Below, piece by piece: positions 26,707 through 34,680 of a DNA stretch of 64,000 nt. Every line of letters begins with the position of its first letter. Within the stretch, counting starts at the first letter, position 1. The DNA is taken from NCBI GenBank assembly GCA_019749915.1, contig JAIEPE010000015.1:1-64000 (forward strand), in the 5' to 3' direction. The stretch comes from Alphaproteobacteria bacterium (GTDB taxonomy: Bacteria; Pseudomonadota; Alphaproteobacteria; UBA9655). Below the pieces are notes generated by a model. That model did not search any database and was not told the DNA's origin. It saw only the letters and a list, made by a program, of their open reading frames with translations. The position numbers were made by a program, and so were the translations under genes.

Positions 26707-27197
26707 GAAGTTATCTTTTTGGTCTATGCTTTCTTTTAGGAGGATGCGCCCTTCCTTCTGACCGTGTTCGCTGTCCCAAAGCGGCAATTCTGGCTGAGTT
26801 TTCAAAGACCATCGATAGAATAGAAGGCGTTCCCATTCGTACTGAATTGGATAGTCTGATTCCTGAGTGTACTCAAGACAATGCCTATACATATGTTACT
26901 TTCCGCCTCCGCACGACAAGCTTTAGGCCCATGTCCTCTCTTAAAATGCCTTTAACTGTTCAAACGTCTTATTTTGTCGCTGTAATCGATGAGAAGGGAA
27001 CGGTCTTGTCGCGCTCTGATCATGACCTGGAGATTACCTTTGCAAGTGATCAAACTACGAAAGTTAACTTCATTCAGGTTCAAGAAAAAATCCCAACTCA
27101 AAAAAAGGCCGCCATCTATGTTGGCTTTAATCTTGACGAATTCCAATTTGAACAGCTTCAAAAAGAGCGGAACAAGACTTTTATTAGTGCTCAGTAA
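26697..27197 (+). CDS. putative lipoprotein, function unknown
   Basis: This 166-residue protein starts at a GTG inside the end of the CDGSH gene. The signal peptide ends in a lipobox (LLGGC), so it should be lipid-anchored after cleavage at Cys17. The mature part is mixed beta/helix with two further cysteines at about residues 26 and 57. I recognise no named domain, but the layout resembles small conserved alphaproteobacterial lipoproteins. The overlap implies coupled translation with the CDGSH protein. Confidence 0.78.
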   Translation: MSLRSYLFGLCFLLGGCALPSDRVRCPKAAILAEFSKTIDRIEGVPIRTELDSLIPECTQDNAYTYVTFRLRTTSFRPMSSLKMPLTVQTSYFVAVIDEKGTVLSRSDHDLEITFASDQTTKVNFIQVQEKIPTQKKAAIYVGFNLDEFQFEQLQKERNKTFISAQ

Positions 27198-27251
27198 AAT
27201 AGTCGGTCTTAGGATAAACCTATGTTAAAGCTGTGGCATAGTCGTAGGTGT

Positions 27252-27266
27252 CGCCTCATAGAGGCG
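27252..27266 (-). terminator. hairpin downstream of tRNA-Leu
   Basis: A perfect 6-bp GC-rich stem (CGCCTC/GAGGCG) with a three-base loop lies 4 nt after the tRNA CCA end. No T-tract follows, so it may be a processing signal rather than a true terminator. Confidence 0.4.
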
Positions 27267-27269
27267 CAG

Positions 27270-27355
27270 TGGTGCCCGCTGCCAGACTCGAACTGGCACG
27301 ACCTTGCGATCGACAGATTTTAAGTCTGTTGTGTCTACCATTCCACCAAGCGGGC
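27270..27355 (-). tRNA. tRNA-Leu (anticodon UAA)
   Basis: This 86-nt class II tRNA has acceptor stem GCCCGCT/AGCGGGC, anticodon stem-loop CAGACTTAAAATCTG giving TAA, a long variable arm and T loop GTTCGAGTC. CCA is encoded. It reads UUA, a major Leu codon in AT-rich genomes. 27356-27497 contains no gene and should hold its promoter. Confidence 0.97.
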
Positions 27356-27497
27356 ACAGACAAGACCTTACCCGTTTCAAGCTCCCAAATCAAGAGGGAT
27401 AGACAGCAACCTTCTCCTGAAATTCCTTTTGGTGAAAAAGTGCTTAATCTCTTTTGCTGGAAGTACTTGAGATTGAAGGTAAAGCAATTAATTTATA

Positions 27498-27716
27498 TTA
27501 TATACCCAAGTCCTTAAAGCGGCCCTTGAACTTAGCGAGCTGACCACCTGAATCTAAAAGACGATGAACGCCTGTCCACGCAGGGTGGGATTTAGGATCA
27601 ATATCGAGACGCAAAGTATCTCCAGGCTTTCCCCAGGTTGAACGAGTTTTAAATTGCTCTCCATCAGTCATAACGACTGTAATTTCATGATAATCTGGAT
27701 GTATTTCTTTTTTCAT
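27498..27716 (-). CDS. rpmE: 50S ribosomal protein L31
   Basis: The 72-residue protein begins [12 protein letters not shown] and contains [17 protein letters not shown] and the Arg/Lys-rich end. It lacks the four zinc-binding cysteines, as is common for alphaproteobacterial L31. It is a single gene downstream of miaB, with 54 nt between. Confidence 0.95.
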   Translation of the reverse strand: MKKEIHPDYHEITVVMTDGEQFKTRSTWGKPGDTLRLDIDPKSHPAWTGVHRLLDSGGQLAKFKGRFKDLGI

Positions 27717-27770
27717 ATGAAAAATCTCCTATAACTGAGATATTTTTATAAAGAAGTTGTTAAAAAATGT

Positions 27771-29117
27771 CTAGTGTTGTCTTATACTTAATGTTCCTGT
27801 AAGGCTACTGGCAAAAGCTTTTTCAATGTGGACATCAACACATTTTCCTAAAAGAGAAGTGTCTGATGTTATGTGCACTGATTGAAGGTAAGGTGTTTTT
27901 CCTAAATATTGATCTTTTGTCTTCCCCATTCGATCAAATAAAACAGGGAGAATTTTTCCAACATAAGATTCATTAAAATCTTGTTGTTGTTGATTGAGAA
28001 GTTCTTGGAGACGTAAAAGTCGATCGGCTTTAATAGCCTCAGGAACTTGATTTTCCATCAGTGCACCTGGAGTTCCAAGACGAGGGCTGTATTTAAATGT
28101 ATAGGCCTGTGTAAACCCAACTTGCCGTACTAGATCTAAAGTGTCTTCAAAATCCTGGTCTGTTTCTTCAGGAAAACCGACGATAAAGTCAGATGAAAGA
28201 GCAATGTCCGGGCGGAAGGTACGAAGCTTTTCAATGAGGTTTAAATAATGTTCTCGAGTATGTTTGCGATTCATGGCCTCTAAAATGCGGTTAGAACCTG
28301 ATTGGACCGGCAAATGAAGAAAGGGCATGACCTGGGGGACATCCCGATGAGCGATCATCAAAGCCTCATCCATATCCCGTGGGTGAGACGTCATATAGCG
28401 CAATCGCTCAAGCCCTTTGAGAGTTGAAAGGTGCTTCATAAGGTCACCAAGGCCGCACTCTTCGTCACCGAGTAGACCATGATAAGCATTGACATTTTGT
28501 CCTAGGAGAGTGATTTCTTTAACCCCTTTATCAATAAGACTATGGGCTTCTAAGATAATTTCTTGAACAGGACGAGAAAACTCAGCGCCACGAGTATAAG
28601 GCACGACACAAAAAGTACAAAACTTATCGCATCCTTCTTGAATGGTGAGAAAAGCGGAAGTTCCTAAATTCCCTCTTTCTTGAGGGAGAAAATCAAATTT
28701 TGACTCAACAGGAAATTCCACATCTAAAATACCCCGTCCCGCGCCTGGAGTTTTATCTTGGGATCGTTGGGCCCTGGCAATCATTTCAGGAAGACGGTGG
28801 TAAGTTTGAGGACCAAAAACCAAATCAACATAGGGCGCACGGCGCAGGATTTCAGCCCCCTCAGCTTGGGCTACGCACCCCGCAACGGCGAGAACCATTT
28901 TTTTATCCTTATGGGGCTGAATACGTCCCAGATCGGAATAAACTTTTTCATCCGCTTTTTCTCGTATGTGGCAAGTATTTAAGATCACCAAATCCGCATT
29001 TTCTGGAGTTGGGCTGAGGATATATCCTAGGGGTTTTAAAATATCAGTCATACGTTCTGAATCATAGACATTCATTTGACAGCCATAGGATTTAATATAA
29101 AGATTTTTTTGAGTCAT
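27771..29117 (-). CDS. miaB: tRNA-2-methylthio-N6-dimethylallyladenosine synthase MiaB
   Basis: This 448-residue radical-SAM methylthiotransferase modifies A37 of tRNAs reading codons that start with U. Three N-terminal cluster cysteines are in YGCQMN, NTCHIRE and AGCVAQ. The radical-SAM triad is [13 protein letters not shown] domain closes the protein. The start at 29117 ([16 protein letters not shown]) follows the acyltransferase stop by one base; the longer frame upstream runs through that gene and is not real. tRNA-Leu(UAA) encoded nearby is a likely substrate. Confidence 0.96.
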   Translation of the reverse strand: MTQKNLYIKSYGCQMNVYDSERMTDILKPLGYILSPTPENADLVILNTCHIREKADEKVYSDLGRIQPHKDKKMVLAVAGCVAQAEGAEILRRAPYVDLVFGPQTYHRLPEMIARAQRSQDKTPGAGRGILDVEFPVESKFDFLPQERGNLGTSAFLTIQEGCDKFCTFCVVPYTRGAEFSRPVQEIILEAHSLIDKGVKEITLLGQNVNAYHGLLGDEECGLGDLMKHLSTLKGLERLRYMTSHPRDMDEALMIAHRDVPQVMPFLHLPVQSGSNRILEAMNRKHTREHYLNLIEKLRTFRPDIALSSDFIVGFPEETDQDFEDTLDLVRQVGFTQAYTFKYSPRLGTPGALMENQVPEAIKADRLLRLQELLNQQQQDFNESYVGKILPVLFDRMGKTKDQYLGKTPYLQSVHITSDTSLLGKCVDVHIEKAFASSLTGTLSIRQH

Positions 29118-29118
29118 C

Positions 29119-29913
29119 TCATTTACCCATTTGTTCTGATAAAGGCCTTGAGAAAGCATCAAGAAGACCCTTTTGAACCCATTTATAACTTTCTTGGGCA
29201 AGTTCTTTGCGGGAGGGGAAGTTAGCCGCCTTAAGAGGAGGATGGATATCCACAATCACTTGGACTGTTCCCCATTGGGCGATGATCCAGAGATGGGAGA
29301 CAAGATCAATGTCAGGGCTAAACCATCCGCATACTTTGCGCATAAAATAAGGCATGGGCAAGCGATTCCATCCTGCATAGGTTATAGTGATGGGTTGGAC
29401 CGTTACATTTTTCTTCATTGCCACATCAAAGAAGGAACTTCCAAAAGGAAGGATGCGACACCCATCAGACGTTGTGCCTTCTGGAAAAAGGATAAGACTC
29501 TCTTTCTTATCAATATAGTCGAGTAACTTATCTGTTCCTTCAGCAATGGCAGTTCGACTTCTATCAATATAAAGAGTCCCCTGATTCGTTGCAAGCCATC
29601 CCATGATAGGCCATTTCGCGACTTCTTTCTTTGCAACAAAACGAGCGGGAACAAATGTCCCAAGAATAAGGATATCTACATAACTCGAATGGTTACAAAC
29701 AAAAAGAGTGGGTTTTTCTTTAGAAAGCTCTCCCTTTATGATAAGTTGATGCCCAATGCACTTGCGCCAACTGGAGAGATAAAATCGTCCAAAACGAAAC
29801 CCAAGGGGTTGATAAATCTTAAGTAAAAACCAATAAAGGGGTGTGTAGGTTAAAAAAATAAGAATAATGAGAATAAAACGCCAGAGGGCGAGTCCAGGTG
29901 ATTGGGGCATCAA
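29119..29913 (-). CDS. olsA: O-acyltransferase, probably OlsA of ornithine lipid synthesis
   Basis: This 264-residue PlsC-family acyltransferase has motif I NHSSYVD (H75-D80) and motif III FPEGTT, with hydrophobic N-terminal segments. Its start overlaps the GNAT acyltransferase stop by 4 nt, the arrangement of olsB-olsA: OlsB makes lyso-ornithine lipid and OlsA adds the second, ester-linked acyl chain. The specific name rests on this context; alone it could be a second plsC. Confidence 0.75.
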   Translation of the reverse strand: MMPQSPGLALWRFILIILIFLTYTPLYWFLLKIYQPLGFRFGRFYLSSWRKCIGHQLIIKGELSKEKPTLFVCNHSSYVDILILGTFVPARFVAKKEVAKWPIMGWLATNQGTLYIDRSRTAIAEGTDKLLDYIDKKESLILFPEGTTSDGCRILPFGSSFFDVAMKKNVTVQPITITYAGWNRLPMPYFMRKVCGWFSPDIDLVSHLWIIAQWGTVQVIVDIHPPLKAANFPSRKELAQESYKWVQKGLLDAFSRPLSEQMGK

Positions 29914-30734
29914 ACGTCCTCACCGAAAGGTGGAGAAACATATTTATTTGTGTATCTTCCCGTTACAGTTTCTCTCATCACAATAATACATACGTCCAGC
30001 GAATTAAAACTTTGATCGATGAAAGCTCCTTCTCCCACAAAAGCGCCAAGTCGAAGGTATCCCTTGATCAGTGGGGGAAGTTGCCGCATAGCTTCTCTTT
30101 TATCTATTTTATCTTTGGGGATAAGGTTCATATCCTGATAGTGACTTGCAAGGGCACGGACACGTAGTTCAGGAGGAGCTAAATGATTATGATATAGATA
30201 AGCAAGGGCTTGACTATATTTTTGAATGTCCATTCCGATAAAGCTAGCGCAGCCAAAGCATAAATTTACATTGTTTTTTTGAATATAGGCTCCGATACCC
30301 CGCCATAAAAGTTGCATGGTAGGTTTCGTTCTGTAGTCTTTTTGAACACATGAACGGCCCAATTCCATAACCTGTCCGGGAAAAGAAACAATCTTACTAA
30401 TTTCAAATTCCGTTGACGTGTAATAATCGCCATATTGTTCGGCGGCTTCCCGCAACATAAAACGATAGGTGCCAACGATTTTATTTTTTGCGTGATCAAT
30501 GACCAATAAAACGTCACAGAAATCATCAATAAGGGACGTATCTCGCTTTAAAAGAGCCATTTTTGGATCAGGTTGTGCGCCACACTCTTCATAAAAAACT
30601 TCATATCTTAAAGCTTGTGCAGCCTGAATTTCTTCTGCTGTGCGGGCAAGACGAGCTTCAAGCGTTCCCGACGTCAATGTGGGAAGGATCTTTGAAAACT
30701 GTTTAAAAGGTAATGGGCTTACATTTGCTATCAT
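29910..30734 (-). CDS. olsB: GNAT-type N-acyltransferase, probable L-ornithine N-acyltransferase OlsB
   Basis: This 274-residue protein belongs to the OlsB/hemolysin-like acyltransferase group. Signature stretches are AAQALRYEVFYEECGA, IVGTYRFML, MELGRSCVQKDYR and FGCASFIGMD. OlsB transfers a 3-hydroxyacyl chain from acyl carrier protein to ornithine, giving lyso-ornithine lipid, a phosphate-free membrane lipid. OlsA lies immediately downstream. The gene follows fur by 2 nt, so iron or metal state may influence its transcript; that is inference. Confidence 0.82.
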   Translation of the reverse strand: MIANVSPLPFKQFSKILPTLTSGTLEARLARTAEEIQAAQALRYEVFYEECGAQPDPKMALLKRDTSLIDDFCDVLLVIDHAKNKIVGTYRFMLREAAEQYGDYYTSTEFEISKIVSFPGQVMELGRSCVQKDYRTKPTMQLLWRGIGAYIQKNNVNLCFGCASFIGMDIQKYSQALAYLYHNHLAPPELRVRALASHYQDMNLIPKDKIDKREAMRQLPPLIKGYLRLGAFVGEGAFIDQSFNSLDVCIIVMRETVTGRYTNKYVSPPFGEDV

Positions 30735-30736
30735 AA

Positions 30737-31168
30737 CTAACTTTTTTTCTTTTTATCCTTTGTTAAAGGAACTCCATACAATTCTAAGCGATGACCTACA
30801 AGCTCATATCCTAAACTCTTCGCTATTTCCTGCTGAAGAGTTTCAATGCGATCATCATAAAACTCAATAATCTGCCCTGTACCTTTATCAATTAAATGAT
30901 GATGGTGCTCAACAGAAGCATTTTCATAGCGCGCAATTCCATCGCCAAACTCATGCCGCTTTAAGATATGTTCTTCTTGGAATAAGCGCAAGGTCCGATA
31001 AATAGTCGCTAGACTAATTTTTGGATCAACTTGTTGTATGCGTTTATAGACTTCTTCAATGTTTGGGTGATCTTCGGACACTGATAGAACTCGGGCAATG
31101 ACGCGCCGTTGCGTAGTCATTCTTAATCCCTTTTCTTGGCAGGTCTTTTCAAGATGAGAAAGTCTCAT
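30737..31168 (-). CDS. fur: Fur family metal-responsive regulator
   Basis: The protein of about 143 residues has the winged helix (GLRMTTQRRVIARVL...ISLATIYRTLRLFQE) and the metal-sensing HHHHLID region, with no C-terminal CxxC zinc site. This matches alphaproteobacterial Fur/Mur proteins, which may sense manganese or iron. The ATG at 31168 has AAGGAAG just upstream. A strong terminator hairpin ends 14 nt before the start, so expression may depend on readthrough from mucR. The gene begins a fur-olsB-olsA-miaB run. Confidence 0.9.
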   Translation of the reverse strand: MRLSHLEKTCQEKGLRMTTQRRVIARVLSVSEDHPNIEEVYKRIQQVDPKISLATIYRTLRLFQEEHILKRHEFGDGIARYENASVEHHHHLIDKGTGQIIEFYDDRIETLQQEIAKSLGYELVGHRLELYGVPLTKDKKKKS

Positions 31169-31182
31169 GTACTTCCTTAAAT

Positions 31183-31221
31183 AAAAAAGCACCAACGTTG
31201 CATTAAATCAACGTTGGTGCT
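31183..31221 (-). terminator. intrinsic terminator between mucR and fur
   Basis: On the minus strand the perfect 13-bp stem AGCACCAACGTTG / CAACGTTGGTGCT encloses an 8-base loop and is followed by six T residues. It starts 13 nt after the mucR stop. A TTTT on the other side gives a weak plus-strand terminator too. Confidence 0.9.
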
Positions 31222-31234
31222 TTTGTGCCTCTTT

Positions 31235-31663
31235 TTAAGCTGCAATATTACGTTGACGTTCGCGTCGTGTTCCGAGGCCAATGTCTTTGGCAAGATTACT
31301 GCGGCGTTTTGCATAATTTGGAGCTACCATAGGGTAGTCAGGAGATAATCCCCAACGCTCACGGTATTGATCAGGCGTCATATTGTAAGCTGTTCTTAGA
31401 TGACGCTTTAACATTTTTAAGCGACGTCCATCTTCGAGACAAATGATATAGTCTGGATGTACCGAATCCTCAATAGGAACAATGGGTTCTGAACGGTCTT
31501 GTAATAAATAAGACCGGGCTGATCCTAAATTGCAGAGGCTACGATGAACTTGTTGAATTAGTTCGGGAAGTTCCTGAACATCTATTTCATTGTTAGAAAC
31601 ATAAGACGCAACAACGTCTACAACTAATTCAACAACATTGTTGGAATCTATTCTTTGAGTCAT
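31235..31663 (-). CDS. mucR: MucR/Ros family transcriptional regulator
   Basis: This 142-residue alphaproteobacterial zinc-finger regulator controls envelope, exopolysaccharide, motility and cell-cycle genes in relatives. The finger region reads IICLEDGRRLKMLKRHL, with CLED instead of a Cys pair as in other MucR proteins, followed by YRERWGLSPDYPMVAPNYAKRRS. The N-terminal half is the oligomerisation region. The ATG at 31663 follows GAAAGG. It has its own promoter and terminator; MucR proteins usually repress their own gene. Confidence 0.94.
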   Translation of the reverse strand: MTQRIDSNNVVELVVDVVASYVSNNEIDVQELPELIQQVHRSLCNLGSARSYLLQDRSEPIVPIEDSVHPDYIICLEDGRRLKMLKRHLRTAYNMTPDQYRERWGLSPDYPMVAPNYAKRRSNLAKDIGLGTRRERQRNIAA

Positions 31664-31695
31664 TTTCAACCTTTCTCCATAGTTCATTACCACTT

Positions 31696-31724
31696 TCTAT
31701 ATTACATTAATAAAAAGTATTCAA
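31696..31724 (-). promoter_or_regulatory. probable mucR promoter
   Basis: Read on the minus strand, TTGAAT (31724-31719) and TATAGA (31701-31696) are 17 bases apart. The expected start of transcription gives a leader of about 26 nt before the mucR ATG. The surroundings are very AT-rich, which suits MucR autoregulation. Confidence 0.5.
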
Positions 31725-31770
31725 CACTTTTCTATATATTTTTAAAAATAAAAAATTTTCTTTAATTCTC

Positions 31771-32217
31771 TTAGAAGAGTTTTTTCTTAAGGTTCAAGGC
31801 TGTAACACGCTCATTTCCTTCTCTTTTATAGTATTGGGGACGTTTGTTTAATAGCTGAAAACCATAGTTTTTATAAAAATGATATGCCACTTTATTATCT
31901 TCAGCAACTTCAAGAAAAATTTGCGAAATATTTTTATGGACTAAGTAAGTTATAAGAGTCTTTAAAAGTAAACTCGCTTGTCCTTGCTTCTGGTAGGTTG
32001 GATCAACAACTAATGTTAAAACTTCAGCTTCACTTCCGATTTCGCGCCATAAAATAAGGCTTGTGAAGACATCGTTCTTTGTGATTTTTAACCCATAAAC
32101 AAGGGGGTCATTGAGAAAATCTTTAAAATCTTTTTCTGTCCACCCTCTGTAAAAAGCTTGTTGATGAAGAAGAGCAGCTTTTGAGCAATCGTTTTGTATT
32201 AGTGGTGTGATGAGCAT
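31771..32217 (-). CDS. rimI: ribosomal-protein-alanine N-acetyltransferase RimI-like
   Basis: This 148-residue GNAT protein has the acetyl-CoA loop VDPTYQKQGQASLLLKTL and the C-terminal FLEVAEDNKVAYHFYKNYGFQ typical of RimI. RimI acetylates the N-terminal Ala of ribosomal protein S18. It overlaps tsaB by 19 nt, a very common gene pair. Confidence 0.88.
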   Translation of the reverse strand: MLITPLIQNDCSKAALLHQQAFYRGWTEKDFKDFLNDPLVYGLKITKNDVFTSLILWREIGSEAEVLTLVVDPTYQKQGQASLLLKTLITYLVHKNISQIFLEVAEDNKVAYHFYKNYGFQLLNKRPQYYKREGNERVTALNLKKKLF

Positions 32218-32831
32218 GACCTTTTGAAGGGGTTTACATCAGCTTCACGGACATAAAATGCATGGGGTTCGATAAGCAGAGTTGGGTTTTTAAAAAAGGC
32301 GAAAGCGAGCTTTTGAGCTCCTTGCCAGGGGATTGAAATTTCGTTGAAGTTAAGCCCATCGAGGAAAGGATGAATCCCATTTCCCGCAAGGGAAGGGGGA
32401 GAACAGGTTTTGAGAACTTTTTCGAGGTCTTCTCTCTCTAAACTTTGAGGTTGTTGAGGAGTTCCATCAATAAAACGTCTTCCGAAAACGTCTTTGCGAT
32501 GGGCTTCAATTAAAATAAGGATGTCTTTTTGATTATTAAGACAGAGAAAATCAATTAAAAAACCATCCATTCCCTTTAAAGGAATATCTAAACCCATAGA
32601 AAATCCTTTTGCAAAAGAAAGGCCAACACGAATTCCAGTAAATGAACCAGGTCCTAAATTAACAATGATTTGATCAGGAAGCGAGCTTCCAAGACTGTTT
32701 TTGACCAGTTGAGGTAAAAGAGCAGCTTGATCTCTTTCAGAGATCTCTTCATGAAAAGCGAGCTCTTGCCCATTTTCCCAAAAAGCAACTGAACAATTCC
32801 AAGCTGTAGTATCAATGGCCAAGATTTTCAT
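32199..32831 (-). CDS. tsaB: tRNA threonylcarbamoyladenosine biosynthesis protein TsaB
   Basis: This actin-like-fold protein of about 210 residues starts MKILAIDTTAWNCSVA and contains VNLGPGSFTGIRVGLSFAKG. It forms a complex with TsaD and TsaE to make t6A37 in ANN-decoding tRNAs. The ATG at 32831 shares one base with the stop of the preceding acyltransferase gene; the earlier in-frame start lies inside that gene. Its partner tsaD is at the other end of this window. Confidence 0.93.
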   Translation of the reverse strand: MKILAIDTTAWNCSVAFWENGQELAFHEEISERDQAALLPQLVKNSLGSSLPDQIIVNLGPGSFTGIRVGLSFAKGFSMGLDIPLKGMDGFLIDFLCLNNQKDILILIEAHRKDVFGRRFIDGTPQQPQSLEREDLEKVLKTCSPPSLAGNGIHPFLDGLNFNEISIPWQGAQKLAFAFFKNPTLLIEPHAFYVREADVNPFKRSCSSHH

Positions 32832-33721
32832 TAATCTTTCCAACGCCGGTGAAGCCAAAGCCATTGTCCAGGACGCTCTTTAACCCACTTCCCCAGCATT
32901 GTATTAATTGAGAGAAGTAAATCATACATATCCTGACGGTGATCTCCTTTAGGGACATAGTTTATAGGAGGATAAAAAGTGACCCGAAAATGAGAACCGT
33001 CAAGTCGTTCGGAGCGTGCTGGTAAAAGAGGGCAACCTTGATTGAGATACATTCGTGCAACTCCTGTAGCTGTCATGGCTTCTCGTCCTAAGAAAGGAAT
33101 AGACATGCCTTCTCCTAATTTTTGGTCGATGAGGAGAAGAGCGTGCTCTCCTCGTTTGATAAGGGAGAAAAGATCTCTAGGACCTCCTTGTCTTTTTGTG
33201 ATGACATTTTTAACAGCAAGTTTTTGACATTTTAACATAAGAGCATCCACCCATGGGTTGTTTGCTGGACGATACATTTGCGTGAGGTCAAACCCGATGG
33301 ATTGTGCTGCAAGGGTAATCATTTGCCAATTTCCCGTATGGGCTGTGAAAATAATTCCTGGTTTACCATCATTTTGGAAATGCTTTAGATTCTCAAGGCC
33401 AACGATTTCAATATTACGTAAAGTCTTGCCATCCCAAAAAGCATCCGGGCTGGCATATTCGGCTGCTAAAAGACCAAAGTTTTCCCACATTTCCTTAATG
33501 ATTCTTTTGATTTCAATTGAAGTCATATCAGGAAAGCATTTTCTAAGGTTTCTTTTGGCTCTTTTACTCCATGGCAATAAAGGGCCGAAATGCCGTCCAA
33601 TCCACCCTCCTAAGGCAAGAGATTTTTTTGTAGGAAGGAGATAATGGAAGAAAATAAAAGCACTTCCCACAAAAGCCCCCTCAAAAAGATGGCGGGTTCT
33701 CCTTAAAAGACTAAACTTCAT
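32831..33721 (-). CDS. LpxL/HtrB-family lipid A acyltransferase
   Basis: This 296-residue membrane-associated acyltransferase of the LpxL/LpxM family adds secondary acyl chains to Kdo-lipid A. It has an N-terminal hydrophobic segment, KRAKRNLRKCFPD, and the motif I region AHTGNWQ. The His (H128) is present, but the acidic residue of HX4D/E is Gln (Q133). The rest, including QRGGPRDLF and PGQWLWLHRRWKD, looks intact. Its start overlaps the lpxK stop by 4 nt. Confidence 0.87.
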   Translation of the reverse strand: MKFSLLRRTRHLFEGAFVGSAFIFFHYLLPTKKSLALGGWIGRHFGPLLPWSKRAKRNLRKCFPDMTSIEIKRIIKEMWENFGLLAAEYASPDAFWDGKTLRNIEIVGLENLKHFQNDGKPGIIFTAHTGNWQMITLAAQSIGFDLTQMYRPANNPWVDALMLKCQKLAVKNVITKRQGGPRDLFSLIKRGEHALLLIDQKLGEGMSIPFLGREAMTATGVARMYLNQGCPLLPARSERLDGSHFRVTFYPPINYVPKGDHRQDMYDLLLSINTMLGKWVKERPGQWLWLHRRWKD

Positions 33722-34680
33722 GATCTCTCCATTAAAGTGGGAATTTTCCCAAGGATAAAGCGATAGAACTCTTCCTCATTTTGAAATTGGATGCTCATGT
33801 CTAGAACATGGAGCCGTCCTTGCCAAGAGGGATCAATTTTTATCCAATCCTTACGGGTTGTTATAAGAACAGCATCATGATTTCGAGCTAGTTTTTCAAG
33901 ACGAAGAAGATCTGCTTCTTTATAAACATAATGATCAGGAAAACTTTCCGTGGCGACAAGATTAAAGTCCATGTCCTTTATGGACTTGTAAAATTTTTGA
34001 GGAAAGCCAATTCCACAAAAAGCAACGACACGCTTTTTTAAGGATAAAGGTTTCAGCTTAAGGGTTGCTTTAAAGCAGGGTTGAAGAGGAAGGATTGTCT
34101 TTTTCCCAATATATACAAAGCCATCTGCTCTTCTCAGGCCGTCTCTAAGATTCTCTCGCAAAGGTCCGGCCGGCAAAGGATATCCATTCCCAAAGCCCTG
34201 CATGGAGTCAACAACAACTAAAGAAAGATCCTTCACAAGACCGCTTGTTTGATGTCCATCATCTAAAATAACAAGCTCAGCTCCATTCTCTATAGCTTTT
34301 TTAACTCCGTCTCCTCTTTTTTTTGCAACCCACGTTGGAGCTTGCTGAGCGAGAAGAAGAGCCTCATCTCCGACTTCTTGGTAAGTTTGTTGGATAGGAT
34401 CAACTTTGAGAGGACCTATTTCAATTCCTTTATATCCGCGAGTGACAAAGTGGACAGTAAATCCTTTGCTTTGCAGAAGTTTAGCTAGAGAAAGAGCGAT
34501 GGGTGTTTTTCCCGCTCCTCCGCATACTATATTTCCGACGCTAATAATAGGAACTGAGAATTTCTGGTTTTTTTTAAATAAACGAGTACGATTTACAATG
34601 TTACCATATATCCATCCTAAAGGAGAGAGAAAAGTTGAAAGAATTCCTGGAGTTTTGTACCAAAACTGAGGCGCTTTCAT
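33718..34680 (-). CDS. lpxK: tetraacyldisaccharide 4'-kinase
   Basis: This 320-residue enzyme phosphorylates the 4' position of the lipid A disaccharide. It has an N-terminal membrane helix, the P-loop SVGNIVCGGAGKTP, and ILDDGHQT and GFGNGYPLPAGPLRE segments. The length is usual. It overlaps waaA upstream by 4 nt and lpxL-like downstream by 4 nt. Confidence 0.96.
   Translation of the reverse strand: MKAPQFWYKTPGILSTFLSPLGWIYGNIVNRTRLFKKNQKFSVPIISVGNIVCGGAGKTPIALSLAKLLQSKGFTVHFVTRGYKGIEIGPLKVDPIQQTYQEVGDEALLLAQQAPTWVAKKRGDGVKKAIENGAELVILDDGHQTSGLVKDLSLVVVDSMQGFGNGYPLPAGPLRENLRDGLRRADGFVYIGKKTILPLQPCFKATLKLKPLSLKKRVVAFCGIGFPQKFYKSIKDMDFNLVATESFPDHYVYKEADLLRLEKLARNHDAVLITTRKDWIKIDPSWQGRLHVLDMSIQFQNEEEFYRFILGKIPTLMERS

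Noticed and set aside
27248-27517. Plus-strand ORF of 89 codons near the tRNA-Leu
   Set aside because: It reads through the antisense of tRNA-Leu and gives the familiar spurious peptide of tRNA shadows; no ribosome site.
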